Shown here one piece after another: positions 25,575-33,594 of a DNA stretch of 64,000 nucleotides (position 1 is the first letter of the stretch; each line of letters opens with the position of its first letter). Position numbers and translations under genes: made by a program. A model generated the notes under the pieces. That model did not search any database, was not told the DNA's origin, and worked only from the letters and a program-made list of their open reading frames with translations. Source of the DNA: Pararhizobium sp. (lineage in GTDB: Bacteria > Pseudomonadota > Alphaproteobacteria > Rhizobiales > Rhizobiaceae); the NCBI GenBank assembly GCA_030655075.1, contig JAURWE010000109.1, positions 62,001-126,000 on the forward strand, written 5' to 3'.

Positions 25575-26850
25575 CATAGGGGCCCTCCGGAATGATGGCG
25601 ACGCGGGCATCGCCACTGCGGCTGATGCTCTGCGTTATGGCGTCCGTCAGGTCCTCGATCATCGCGACGCCGGTGAGATCGCGGTCGGCGCCGGCAAGGC
25701 CTGTCGTGTAGAGTTCGATCCGGCCGACGCGCATCGGCTTCAGCTGCATCTCGGTCTGCCATTCGTCGATCTCAGCCAGCGATTTCGCCGTCAGTGTCGC
25801 CAGAAAGCGCTCTGGTCCAAGCTCGATCAGGCGGGCCTGCGCCTCGCGGAATTCATGCGAGCCAAAGCCTTCGGAACATTCCGACACCATGATCAGCGTG
25901 CCTCCGGGCTCGAGAATGTCGAGCGGCGTCACCATGCCCTTGATCGTCTGGTAGTAGGTTTTGTCGAGCGGATAGCCGGCCGACGAGGTGACGACAGTGG
26001 AAAATTTGCGCGGCAGGCCGACGCGGGTGGCGTCGCTGACGAAGGCGACGGCCGCCGCATGGCTGGCGATGATCTCGCCGAAGGTGACGCAGACCAGATC
26101 ACGGTCCTCGTCGATGACCGTGTTCAGCGCATAGACCTCGCCGAGCATCTTGACGATTTCCAGCTGCTCTTCATGCAGCGGATTGCCGATGAGATTGCAC
26201 TGGACCGCCAGCGGATCTTCCATGAAACGGGCCGAGTGAAAGGTGCGGATGGTCTCGTGATGGGCGACGCCGGGGGCGATGACCTTGCGGCCGCCGGACC
26301 AGCCGGCCATGAAATGCGGCTCGACCAGGCCGGTGGCGATGCGCAGATCGGCCTCGACGAAGAGCTTGTCGAGCTTCACCGGCGTGTTGCGCGTTGCCGT
26401 GAAGCCGAAGTCGACATGGTCTTCCTCGTTGCGGGCGTAGTGGTTCTCGACGCGGACATTGTCCAGAACCCAGGGGTCGCCGACAAGTTCGGCCAGTTCG
26501 TCGCCAAGGTTGGGGCGGTGCAGACCGGTGGCGACCAGCACGGAAATCCGGTCCCGGGGAATGCCGGCGGCGATCATCGTCTCGATCATCGGCCGCAGGA
26601 ACAGGTGGTTGGGAACCGGCCGGGTGATATCGCAGATGAGGATGCAGGCGCTCGATTTTCCACGCGCCAGCTCTGCGAGCGGGGCGGCGTCGATCGGGTT
26701 GGCCAGCACGTCGGCAATGGCTGCATGCGGATCGGCGATCTTGGGCAGCTGCTGTTTGCGGATGACTGTCGGTTCGGCATGGGCGGGCAGGGGCAAGGCC
26801 AGATGGCCGCGCCCGTAGTTGATGGTGATCGGCTCATCCTGCATCGGCAT
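25552..26850 (-). CDS. larA: nickel-dependent 2-hydroxyacid racemase/epimerase, LarA homologue
   Basis: A 432-residue LarA-family (DUF2088) enzyme. The residues that hold the nickel-pincer cofactor and act in catalysis in Lactobacillus LarA (His108, His174, Lys184, His200) have counterparts with the same spacing: His111 in ATGLHRP, His179 in GLVEPHFMAGW, Lys189 in SGGRKVIAPG and His205 in IRTFHSA. DITRPVPNHLFL and TSSAGYPLDKTYYQ are further family motifs. The superfamily includes lactate racemase and racemases/epimerases of other 2-hydroxyacids, so lactate is only one candidate substrate. It is the last gene of the importer operon, its start overlapping livF by 17 bp, strongly linking the enzyme to the imported compound. 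Confidence 0.87.
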   Translation of the reverse strand: MPMQDEPITINYGRGHLALPLPAHAEPTVIRKQQLPKIADPHAAIADVLANPIDAAPLAELARGKSSACILICDITRPVPNHLFLRPMIETMIAAGIPRDRISVLVATGLHRPNLGDELAELVGDPWVLDNVRVENHYARNEEDHVDFGFTATRNTPVKLDKLFVEADLRIATGLVEPHFMAGWSGGRKVIAPGVAHHETIRTFHSARFMEDPLAVQCNLIGNPLHEEQLEIVKMLGEVYALNTVIDEDRDLVCVTFGEIIASHAAAVAFVSDATRVGLPRKFSTVVTSSAGYPLDKTYYQTIKGMVTPLDILEPGGTLIMVSECSEGFGSHEFREAQARLIELGPERFLATLTAKSLAEIDEWQTEMQLKPMRVGRIELYTTGLAGADRDLTGVAMIEDLTDAITQSISRSGDARVAIIPEGPYVIPQFAA

Positions 26851-27589
26851 GTTCCTTGATTCCGCCGAGATAGAGTTCGCGCATCAGCGACATGTCGCGC
26901 AGTTCCTCGATCGGACCGGATGTGGCAATCCGGCCATTCTGCATCAGATAGCCGCGCGCCGCCACCGAAAGCGCCAGTCCGGCATTCTGTTCGACAAGAA
27001 GCACGGAAGCGCCGAAGCGTTCGCCGATGTTGAGGATGATCGCCTTGATTTCCTTGACCAGAAGCGGCGAGAGCCCGAGCGACGGTTCGTCCAGCAGCAG
27101 CACTTTCGGCCGCGCCATCAGGCCGCGTCCGATCGCCAGCATCTGCTGCTGGCCGCCGCTCAGCGAGCCGCCCTTGTCGCTGCGCTTCTTGGCGAGGATT
27201 GGGAAGAATTCCTCCATGGTCTTCACGTCGGCGTCGATGGCGGCGGAATCCTTGCGGGTGTAGGCGCCGAGCCTGAGATTCTCTTCCACCGTCATGTCGG
27301 CAAAGATGCGCCGGCCCTCGGGCACCAGCACGACGCCGCGCTTGGCCATCACATCCGGCGGCTCGCCGGTGACGGTCTGTCCCTTGAAGGTGATCTCGCC
27401 GGCGCGTGGCTTGACCAGTCCCGCCAGCGTGCGCAGCAGCGTCGATTTGCCGGCGCCGTTGGGTCCGAGGATGGTGATGATCTCGTTTTCACCGAGCGTC
27501 AGCGAGACATCGCGGTTGACGATGGTGGCGCCGTAGCCGGTGGTGACATTTGAAACGGAAAGAAGTGGGGAAACGGAAAGCATGCTCAC
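26834..27589 (-). CDS. livF: branched-chain-type ABC transporter ATP-binding protein LivF
   Basis: A 251-residue ATPase with Walker A LGPNGAGKSTLL (about 40-51), signature SGGQQQMLAIGRGL and Walker B VLLLDEPSLGLSP, plus the LivF-type ending. It forms the cytoplasmic engine of the importer with LivG. It overlaps livG by 4 bp upstream and larA by 17 bp downstream. In this superfamily the substrate may be an amino acid, urea, amide or other small carboxylate; the larA linkage favours a hydroxyacid here. Confidence 0.88.
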   Translation of the reverse strand: MSMLSVSPLLSVSNVTTGYGATIVNRDVSLTLGENEIITILGPNGAGKSTLLRTLAGLVKPRAGEITFKGQTVTGEPPDVMAKRGVVLVPEGRRIFADMTVEENLRLGAYTRKDSAAIDADVKTMEEFFPILAKKRSDKGGSLSGGQQQMLAIGRGLMARPKVLLLDEPSLGLSPLLVKEIKAIILNIGERFGASVLLVEQNAGLALSVAARGYLMQNGRIATSGPIEELRDMSLMRELYLGGIKEHADAG

Positions 27590-28311
27590 AGTTCGCCTCC
27601 AAGATAGACTTCAAGAACCTTCGGATCGTGCAGCACCTCGGCCGTCGGGCCGTCGGCGATCTTCGAGCCGAAGTCGAGCACGGCGAGGCGTTTGCAGAGC
27701 ATCTGCATCAGCTTCATGTCGTGATCGATGACGCAGACGCTGATGCCATGGGCCGGAAACTGTTCGACCAGCCGCACCAGTGCCGTCGTTTCTCGGTCGT
27801 TGAGACCGGCAGCCGGTTCGTCGAGCAGAAGCAGCGAGGGCCGGGTGGCGAGCGCCAGGGCCAGACCGAGAAGACGCAGGCTGCCAAAGGGCAGGACACC
27901 GGCGCGCTCCTGGGCCAGATGCGGAATGCCGACGAACTCGAGAAGCGATTCCGGCGTCGGCCAGGCAAACGCCCTGTCGCGCGGGGCGGTCGAATGTTCG
28001 GTGGCGATGCGGACGTTTTCCAGAACCGGCAGCCCGGCAAAGGCCATGGCCTGCTGGAACGTGTAGCCGATGCCGTTGCGCGAGATTTCATAGGCCGGAA
28101 TGCCGGTGATGTCCTTGCCCTTCCAACTGACGCTACCAGCTGTCGGCTTGTGCACGCCGGTGACGACGTTGAAGAGCGTCGTCTTGCCGGAGCCGTTGGG
28201 GCCGACGACGCCGAGGATCTCGCCGTCGTTGATGGTGAGGTCGACCCCCGACAGCGCGGTGACGCCGCCGAACTGCTTTTTCAGGCCCTTGATTTCGAGA
28301 AGCGCGCTCAT
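27586..28311 (-). CDS. livG: branched-chain-type ABC transporter ATP-binding protein LivG
   Basis: A 241-residue ATPase: Walker A VGPNGSGKTTLFNVV, a LivG-type insertion, a signature region FGSLRLLGLALALATRP (unusual in place of the common LSYGQQRRLEIARAL pattern) and Walker B LLLDEPAAGLNDRET. It overlaps livM and livF by 4 bp each. The departure from the canonical LSGGQ-like signature is worth noting, since LivF supplies a canonical one. Confidence 0.87.
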   Translation of the reverse strand: MSALLEIKGLKKQFGGVTALSGVDLTINDGEILGVVGPNGSGKTTLFNVVTGVHKPTAGSVSWKGKDITGIPAYEISRNGIGYTFQQAMAFAGLPVLENVRIATEHSTAPRDRAFAWPTPESLLEFVGIPHLAQERAGVLPFGSLRLLGLALALATRPSLLLLDEPAAGLNDRETTALVRLVEQFPAHGISVCVIDHDMKLMQMLCKRLAVLDFGSKIADGPTAEVLHDPKVLEVYLGGEL

Positions 28312-29312
28312 CGGCCGGCCTCCGGGGTCTCTGTGCCGGCAGCGGGTTTGCCTTGCAGGGTTTTCATCAGCCAGGCCCAGCCGTCGATGATGCCGGCGAT
28401 CAGGCCGTTCGGTAGGAACAGGATCACCGCGATCAGGCAGACGCCGTAGAGAATGCGCGATTCGACCGGCCCAAGGCTGAGCATTTCCGGCAGGAAGGCG
28501 ACGAGGATGCCGCCGGCGAGGGGTCCGAGCAGCAAGCGTGCGCCGCCGATCATCACCATCAGTGCCAGATAGATGCTGGGGAAGGAGGCGAACTGGCCGG
28601 GAGAGATATGGCGGAGGAAATAGGCGAGCAGCACGCCGGAAATGCCGGCGAAGACGCCGCTGACGACGAAGGCGCCGATCTTGTGGCGGCCAACGTTGAT
28701 GCCGAGCGCCGAGGCGAGTTTTTCATTTTCGCGGATAGCGCGCAGCGTCCGGCCGTAGGACGAGTTGATGATCGCCCAGCTGACGACGGCGCTGAGCGCA
28801 ACGAAGGCAACGACCAGCGTGTAGAAGCGAGCCAGCGGATCGAGCGCTGCGCCGAACAGCATGACCGGCTGCTGCATGTCGAGGCCGCTGGCGGCGCCGG
28901 TGTATTCGCCGCCATTGGTGAGCATGATCGTCAGCAACTGGCCGAAGGCGAAGGTCATGATGACGAAATGGTGGCCGCTGACGCGCAGCGACGGGATGCC
29001 GATGATGACTGCGACGATCGCCGCCATGACGCCAGCGACCGGCAGCGACACCCAGAAGCCGATGTCGAAATCACGGGCGAGGATCGCGGCCGTATAGGCG
29101 CCGACGCCGACCAGGGCCGCATGGCCCATGGAAAGAATGCCGGTCTGTCCAAACAGGACCGAGAGGCCGTAGAGCGCGATGACGTTGATGCCGGCGGAGA
29201 TGGCCAGCGACAGGAAACGATTGCTCGGTCCCATCAGCGGAACCAGCGCCAGCAGCACCAGAATGACGAGTACCGGTATCAGCGAGCGGAAAGGGGAAGC
29301 GGATTTGGTCAT
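28308..29312 (-). CDS. livM: branched-chain-type ABC transporter permease LivM
   Basis: A 334-residue membrane protein with about ten hydrophobic segments. Family stretches are NVIALYGLSVLFGQTGILSM, GHAALVGVGAYTAAIL and GRTLRAIRENEKLASALGIN. It pairs with LivH to form the channel. Its start lies 33 bp after the livH stop and its end overlaps livG by 4 bp. Confidence 0.88.
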   Translation of the reverse strand: MTKSASPFRSLIPVLVILVLLALVPLMGPSNRFLSLAISAGINVIALYGLSVLFGQTGILSMGHAALVGVGAYTAAILARDFDIGFWVSLPVAGVMAAIVAVIIGIPSLRVSGHHFVIMTFAFGQLLTIMLTNGGEYTGAASGLDMQQPVMLFGAALDPLARFYTLVVAFVALSAVVSWAIINSSYGRTLRAIRENEKLASALGINVGRHKIGAFVVSGVFAGISGVLLAYFLRHISPGQFASFPSIYLALMVMIGGARLLLGPLAGGILVAFLPEMLSLGPVESRILYGVCLIAVILFLPNGLIAGIIDGWAWLMKTLQGKPAAGTETPEAGR

Positions 29313-29345
29313 TGTGTCAGGCCGTTTTCTTTCATTGTCATCGCA

Positions 29346-30215
29346 TCACGCCATTTTCGGGCCGCTGGTGCCGCCGAAGAGGCCGTGCGGACGGAACAGG
29401 AGAACGAGGATCATCAGGCCGAAGGAATAGGCATCGGTCCATTCGGAGAAGCCGTAGCCGGCGCTGAAGCCCTCGACGATGCCGAGGATCAGGCCTGCGG
29501 CAACGGCGCCGCTGAGATTGCCGAGCCCGCCGATCAGCGCCACGGCAAAACCCTTCATGACCATGGTGCCGCCGGTAAAGGGCGTGATCGGGAAAAGGGC
29601 GATGAGCAGGCCGCCGCCGAGACCGGCCAGCGCGCTGCCGAGAACGAAGACACCGGTGATATAGCGGCGCACGGGAATGCCCATCAGTGCTGCTGTATCA
29701 CGATCCTCGACGCTGGCGCGCAGCGCTCGACCGTAGCGGCTGCGGGTGATCATCACATAGGTCATGGCGACGACGGCGATGGTCATCAGAATGACCATGA
29801 CGCGGACGGAGGCGATGCGCACACCGGCCACTTCCCAGACTGTCGTGAGCGGGCGCGGAATGCTCTTCTGGTTGGCATTCCAGAACAGGATGACGACGTG
29901 CTGGAGCACGACGATCAGGCCGAGCGAGACGATGAAGCCGTTGGTCGGCCGTTCCAGCGTGTAGCGGAAGATGCCGCGCTCCAGCGCAAAGCCCATCAGC
30001 GCCACGGCGGCGACTGCGAGGATCAGCGCCAGCGGAAAGGGGATGCCGTTGCTGACGGCGAGCCATGTGACGATGCTGCCGACCATCAGGAATTCGCCGT
30101 GAGCGAAATTGATGATGCCGGTGAGGCCGAAGATCAGGGTAACGCCGACGGCAATCAAGGTGATGACGCTGGCGATCGACAATCCATTGAGGATCTGCTG
30201 CAGAAGAATGTCCAC
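29346..30215 (-). CDS. livH: branched-chain-type ABC transporter permease LivH
   Basis: A 289-residue membrane protein with LivH motifs: LNGLSIASVITLIAVGVTLI, FGLTGIINFAHGEFLMVG, RSRYGRALRASVEDRDTAAL and LGGLGNLSGAVAAGLILGIV-like glycine-rich end. GTG 30215 (VDILLQQILNGL) behind GGAAAG gives the family-length N-terminus; the longer frame adds a charged, non-membrane leader. It follows the binding protein after a 107-bp gap holding two hairpins. Confidence 0.86.
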   Translation of the reverse strand: MDILLQQILNGLSIASVITLIAVGVTLIFGLTGIINFAHGEFLMVGSIVTWLAVSNGIPFPLALILAVAAVALMGFALERGIFRYTLERPTNGFIVSLGLIVVLQHVVILFWNANQKSIPRPLTTVWEVAGVRIASVRVMVILMTIAVVAMTYVMITRSRYGRALRASVEDRDTAALMGIPVRRYITGVFVLGSALAGLGGGLLIALFPITPFTGGTMVMKGFAVALIGGLGNLSGAVAAGLILGIVEGFSAGYGFSEWTDAYSFGLMILVLLFRPHGLFGGTSGPKMA

Positions 30216-30247
30216 GGCGGCTTTCCGTTCTGTCTTTTGAAAGTGGG

Positions 30248-30278
30248 TCCGCCGGACCTGTTGCAAGGGCCCGGCGGA
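30248..30278 (-). terminator. hairpin between binding protein and livH
   Basis: TCCGCCGG and CCGGCGGA form an 8-bp stem with an inner CC/GG pair around a TGTTGCAA loop. A second GC-rich dyad follows immediately (about 30283-30312). No T-run is seen. As with the sugar importer, this position suggests a stabilising or attenuating structure that raises binding-protein output. Confidence 0.5.
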
Positions 30279-30322
30279 AGGAGTGGTAGCGGACGTGTTC
30301 GCCCGCCACCGTCTCGGGGAGC

Positions 30323-31540
30323 TTATTCAGGCGCCTTTTCGGGTGGCTGCTGCATCGAGCAGGTGATGTCGCCACCGGGGGCTGCGGCGCAGACTTCCGT
30401 TGCGTGCGTCACCTGATGGGTCTCGTTGAAGGCCAGGCTGTCGGAAACGACGCCCGAATATTTCAGCGACATCATCGCCTCGACCGTCTTGTCCGGATCG
30501 AACGAGCCGGCCTTTTCCCAGGCCTTGGCGAGGAAGTGGACATAGTCGTGATAGAGCAGCGAAACCGATGAGGTCACGCCGTGCGGTGCGCCGGCTGCGA
30601 AATAGGCGTCGAAATATTTCTTCGAATTCGGGTTCGAAGATTCACCCCAGCAGACCGGCACGCAGCTCATGGCCACAGGCACGTCGGCGGTCAGGCCGCG
30701 TTCTTTCCAGATGCCCGGATCGACGCCGAAGAGGAAGTAGCTCTTGGCAACGCCGAGTTCGAGTGCCTGCGGCAGGGCCGTCAGTGTCGAGTCGCCGTTG
30801 TACCAGAAGTGCACGACGTCAGGAGACAGGCTCTTGGCCTTGGTCAGGAAGGGCGAGAAGTCGGTTGTTTCCGGCGGGTAGAAGATGATGTCGGGAACTT
30901 CCTGGCCTTCGGCCTTCAGGGCCGTCAGGTAGAAGGACGACAGGAACTGGCCGGTGGCGTCGTTGCCGACGATCATGACGGACTTTTTCGGCTTGGCACC
31001 GAGCAGCGGTTCCAGCAGGCTGAGAACGCCTCGGGCTGTCGAGCCCGAGCGCTGGAATTCCTGCGGTTCGGACTGGAAGAGATAGTGCACGTCGCCGCCG
31101 GCCTTGACGCCGTCGGCTGTCAGCACCTTGCCGAGCGTCGAATTGCCGGCGAAATGCAGGATCTTGGCAGGCTGGGTGATCTTGGCCATGGCGAGCGTGA
31201 AATCATGCGATTCCGAGCCGAAGATCGCCTGGACCTTCTCGTCGCGCACCAGTTCCTGGGTGGCGGCAATCGCCGTGGCGATATCGGTGCGGTCGTCACG
31301 CTTGACCATTTCGAGCTTGTAGTTCTTGCCGCCGACATTGATGCCGCCGGCATCGTTGATCTGCGTGACCGCCAGGCCGACGCCGGCCGGCAGCGTGTGA
31401 CCGGCCGAAACGAACGCGCCGGACTCTGCGGCGACGACGCCGATCTTGATTGTGTCCCCTGCATCCTGGGCCAGTGCCGGATAAGCGGCAGCGCCGAGGC
31501 ACAGCGCCATGGCGGCGCTCCTCAATAGACTTGTTTTCAC
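30323..31540 (-). CDS. branched-chain-type ABC transporter substrate-binding protein
   Basis: A 405-residue periplasmic protein of the LivJ/AmiC-like family: signal peptide KTSLLRSAAMALCLGAAAYP with cleavage after ALAQ, then DTIKIGVVAAESGAF and IKIGV-type beta strands typical of type I binding proteins. GTG 31540 behind GGGAGGA was chosen; an upstream TTG frame runs into the operator. A Cys-rich end (CAAAPGGDITCSM) could form a disulfide. It heads the operon binding protein-livHMGF-larA. The operator GGGTTGT-CGT-ACAACCC lies about 38-54 bp upstream of the start codon, so repression by a FadR-type regulator is likely. Confidence 0.87.
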   Translation of the reverse strand: MKTSLLRSAAMALCLGAAAYPALAQDAGDTIKIGVVAAESGAFVSAGHTLPAGVGLAVTQINDAGGINVGGKNYKLEMVKRDDRTDIATAIAATQELVRDEKVQAIFGSESHDFTLAMAKITQPAKILHFAGNSTLGKVLTADGVKAGGDVHYLFQSEPQEFQRSGSTARGVLSLLEPLLGAKPKKSVMIVGNDATGQFLSSFYLTALKAEGQEVPDIIFYPPETTDFSPFLTKAKSLSPDVVHFWYNGDSTLTALPQALELGVAKSYFLFGVDPGIWKERGLTADVPVAMSCVPVCWGESSNPNSKKYFDAYFAAGAPHGVTSSVSLLYHDYVHFLAKAWEKAGSFDPDKTVEAMMSLKYSGVVSDSLAFNETHQVTHATEVCAAAPGGDITCSMQQPPEKAPE

Positions 31541-31577
31541 GGTTTCATCCTCCCGATGAAGATTTTGCATTCTTACC

Positions 31578-31594
31578 GGGTTGTCGTACAACCC
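31578..31594. promoter_or_regulatory. candidate FadR-type GntR operator, site 3 (perfect 7-3-7 palindrome)
   Basis: GGGTTGT and ACAACCC are perfect inverted arms around CGT. The core TTGTCGTACAA is identical to site 1 at 13077-13087. It lies between the divergent starts of the liv-larA operon (31540, minus) and the aldo/keto reductase unit (31693, plus), so it may control both. Confidence 0.65.
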
Positions 31595-31692
31595 TGTTCT
31601 CTGATAATGATAGCGCTGGACGATGTCAAGCGCATGTGCTTTTCATCCGGACCTGGCGGGAGACCGCCCAATGGATTTCTAGGGAGACAAAA

Positions 31693-32679
31693 ATGCGTTC
31701 AAGACAATTTGGCCGGACCGGCAGCAGCGTCAGCGAAATCGGCTTCGGCGCCTGGGCTATCGGTGCAGCCTGGGGTGAGGTCAATGACGAGGAGGCGATT
31801 GCCGCCCTGCATGCAGCCCTCGACAGCGGCGTAACCTTCATCGATACGGCCGATGTCTACGGTGACGGCCATTCCGAGCGGCTGATTGCCAAGGCGCTGA
31901 AAGAGCGTGGCGGCGACAAGCCGTTCGTTGCCACCAAGGCCGGCCGCCGCCTGCCGACGCAGACGGTCGAGGGCTATAGCGCCGCCAACCTTACCGACTA
32001 TATCGACCGCAGCCTGAAGAACCTCGATACCGACACGCTCGATCTGGTGCAGCTTCATTGCCCGCCGACAGACCTTTATTACCACCCGGAAGTGTTCGAG
32101 CGTCTCGACACGCTGGTCGAGCAGGGCAAGATCCGCAACTACGGCGTCAGCGTCGAGCGGGTCGAGGAAGCGCTGAAGGCGATCGAATATCCTGGCGTCG
32201 TCAGCGTCCAGATCATCTTCAATGCTTTCCGCCAGCGCCCGGCCGAGCGCTTCTTCGCGCTTGCTCAGGAAAAGAACGTCGCCATCATCGCCCGCGTGCC
32301 GTTGGCCAGCGGTCTTCTTTCCGGCAAGTTCAAGCGCGACACGAAGTTCGAGACGACCGATCACCGTCTGTTCAATCGCAACGGCGAAGCCTTCGATGTC
32401 GGCGAAACGTTTTCGGGCGTGCCTTACGAAGTCGGCCTCGATGCGGTCGAGCGTATCCGTCCGCTGGTGTCCGGCGACACGACCATGGCCAAGTTCGCGC
32501 TGCGCTGGATCCTGATGTTCGACGCCATCACCGTCGCCATCCCCGGCGCCCGCAATCCGGCCCAGGCCCAGTCGAACGCCGAGGCTGCCCAACTGCCGGC
32601 CCTGTCTGCCGATGTCATGCAGGAGATCGTCAAGATCTACGATGAAAATATTCGCAAATACGTTCACCAGAAGTGGTGA
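31693..32679 (+). CDS. aldo/keto reductase (first)
   Basis: A 328-residue AKR barrel enzyme using NADPH. The tetrad is visible as Asp in FIDTADVYGDGHSE (with the Tyr in VYG), Lys in FVATKAGRR and His in LDLVQLHCPP. Cofactor-binding end motifs include AIPGARNPAQAQSNAEAA. ATG 31693 follows AGGGAGA; the upstream frame crosses the operator. It begins the plus-strand unit with the fuconolactonase-like hydrolase (30-bp gap) and the second AKR, opposite the liv-larA operon. Its substrate is probably a sugar or a keto/aldehyde intermediate; not determinable here. Confidence 0.85.
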   Translation: MRSRQFGRTGSSVSEIGFGAWAIGAAWGEVNDEEAIAALHAALDSGVTFIDTADVYGDGHSERLIAKALKERGGDKPFVATKAGRRLPTQTVEGYSAANLTDYIDRSLKNLDTDTLDLVQLHCPPTDLYYHPEVFERLDTLVEQGKIRNYGVSVERVEEALKAIEYPGVVSVQIIFNAFRQRPAERFFALAQEKNVAIIARVPLASGLLSGKFKRDTKFETTDHRLFNRNGEAFDVGETFSGVPYEVGLDAVERIRPLVSGDTTMAKFALRWILMFDAITVAIPGARNPAQAQSNAEAAQLPALSADVMQEIVKIYDENIRKYVHQKW

Positions 32680-32709
32680 GAGCGGATTTCTGAAGACCAA
32701 CACGATCAG

Positions 32710-33594
32710 ATGGACACGACAATGCCGACACCTGTCATCGACAGCCATCATCACTTCTGGGATCCGAAGAGCGAAGGCGATTATGCCTGGCTGAGCGGAC
32801 CATTCGAACCGATCAACCGCGTGTTCGCGCCGGATGATCTGCGCCCGGCGCTTAAAGCCAACCATGTGTCCGGCACGGTTCTCGTCCAGACCTGGAACGG
32901 CCTTTCGGAAACCTGGGACTTCATCCGCACGGCGCAGGCGACGGATTTCGTCGCCGGCGTCGTCGGCTGGGTCGATCTCACCGATCCCAAGGTCGGCGAG
33001 ACGCTGGCCGACCTCAAGGCCAGCCCGGACGGCAAATGGCTGGTCGGCATCCGTCACCTGATCCAGACCGAGGCCGACCCGAACTGGCTGCTGCGCGACG
33101 ACGTTCGCCACGGCCTGGAGGCCGTCGAGGCGGCGGGGCTGGTCTATGATTTCGTGCCCAACCTGCCGCAGCTCCTTTCCTGCGTCCGCACCGCCGAGGC
33201 CTTTCCGAAGCTGCGCTTCGTGCTCGATCATATTTCCAAGCCGAAGATCAAGGATCAGGATTTCGACGGCTGGGCGCGGACCATGCGCGGCTTCCGCGCC
33301 GAACGGGACCACGTCTGGTGCAAGCTCTCAGGCATGATCACCGAGGCCGACTGGCAGGCCTGGACGGCCGAGGACCTGAAACCCTACGTCAACGAGGTGC
33401 TCGATATCTTCGGCATCGATCGTTGCATGTTCGGCACCGACTGGCCGGTCTGCCTGGTCGCCGGCAGCTACGATCAGGTGGTCGAGGTCTTGAGCGAATG
33501 CCTGAAGGATCTCAGCGACATGGACCGCGCCAAAATCTTCGGCGGCAATGCCATCGAGGCTTATCGCCTGCCGGAGTTTGGGGCCGCAGCATGA
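32710..33594 (+). CDS. amidohydrolase-family sugar lactonase (L-fuconolactonase-like)
   Basis: A 294-residue COG3618-type metallohydrolase. It has the N-terminal metal motif VIDSHHHFWDP, the strand-end His in FVLDHISKPKIKD and the C-terminal Asp in MFGTDWPVCL. Members hydrolyse sugar lactones such as L-fucono-1,5-lactone and L-rhamnonolactone to the acids. The frame could start at ATG 32710 or 32722. It overlaps the following AKR by 4 bp (ATGA), and that AKR resembles L-fucose dehydrogenase, so the pair fits sugar to lactone to sugar acid. Confidence 0.85.
   Translation: MDTTMPTPVIDSHHHFWDPKSEGDYAWLSGPFEPINRVFAPDDLRPALKANHVSGTVLVQTWNGLSETWDFIRTAQATDFVAGVVGWVDLTDPKVGETLADLKASPDGKWLVGIRHLIQTEADPNWLLRDDVRHGLEAVEAAGLVYDFVPNLPQLLSCVRTAEAFPKLRFVLDHISKPKIKDQDFDGWARTMRGFRAERDHVWCKLSGMITEADWQAWTAEDLKPYVNEVLDIFGIDRCMFGTDWPVCLVAGSYDQVVEVLSECLKDLSDMDRAKIFGGNAIEAYRLPEFGAAA

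Noticed and set aside
31699..33312. 537-codon minus-strand frame across the first aldo/keto reductase and the lactonase
   Set aside because: Antisense shadow; both plus-strand genes have complete catalytic motifs.
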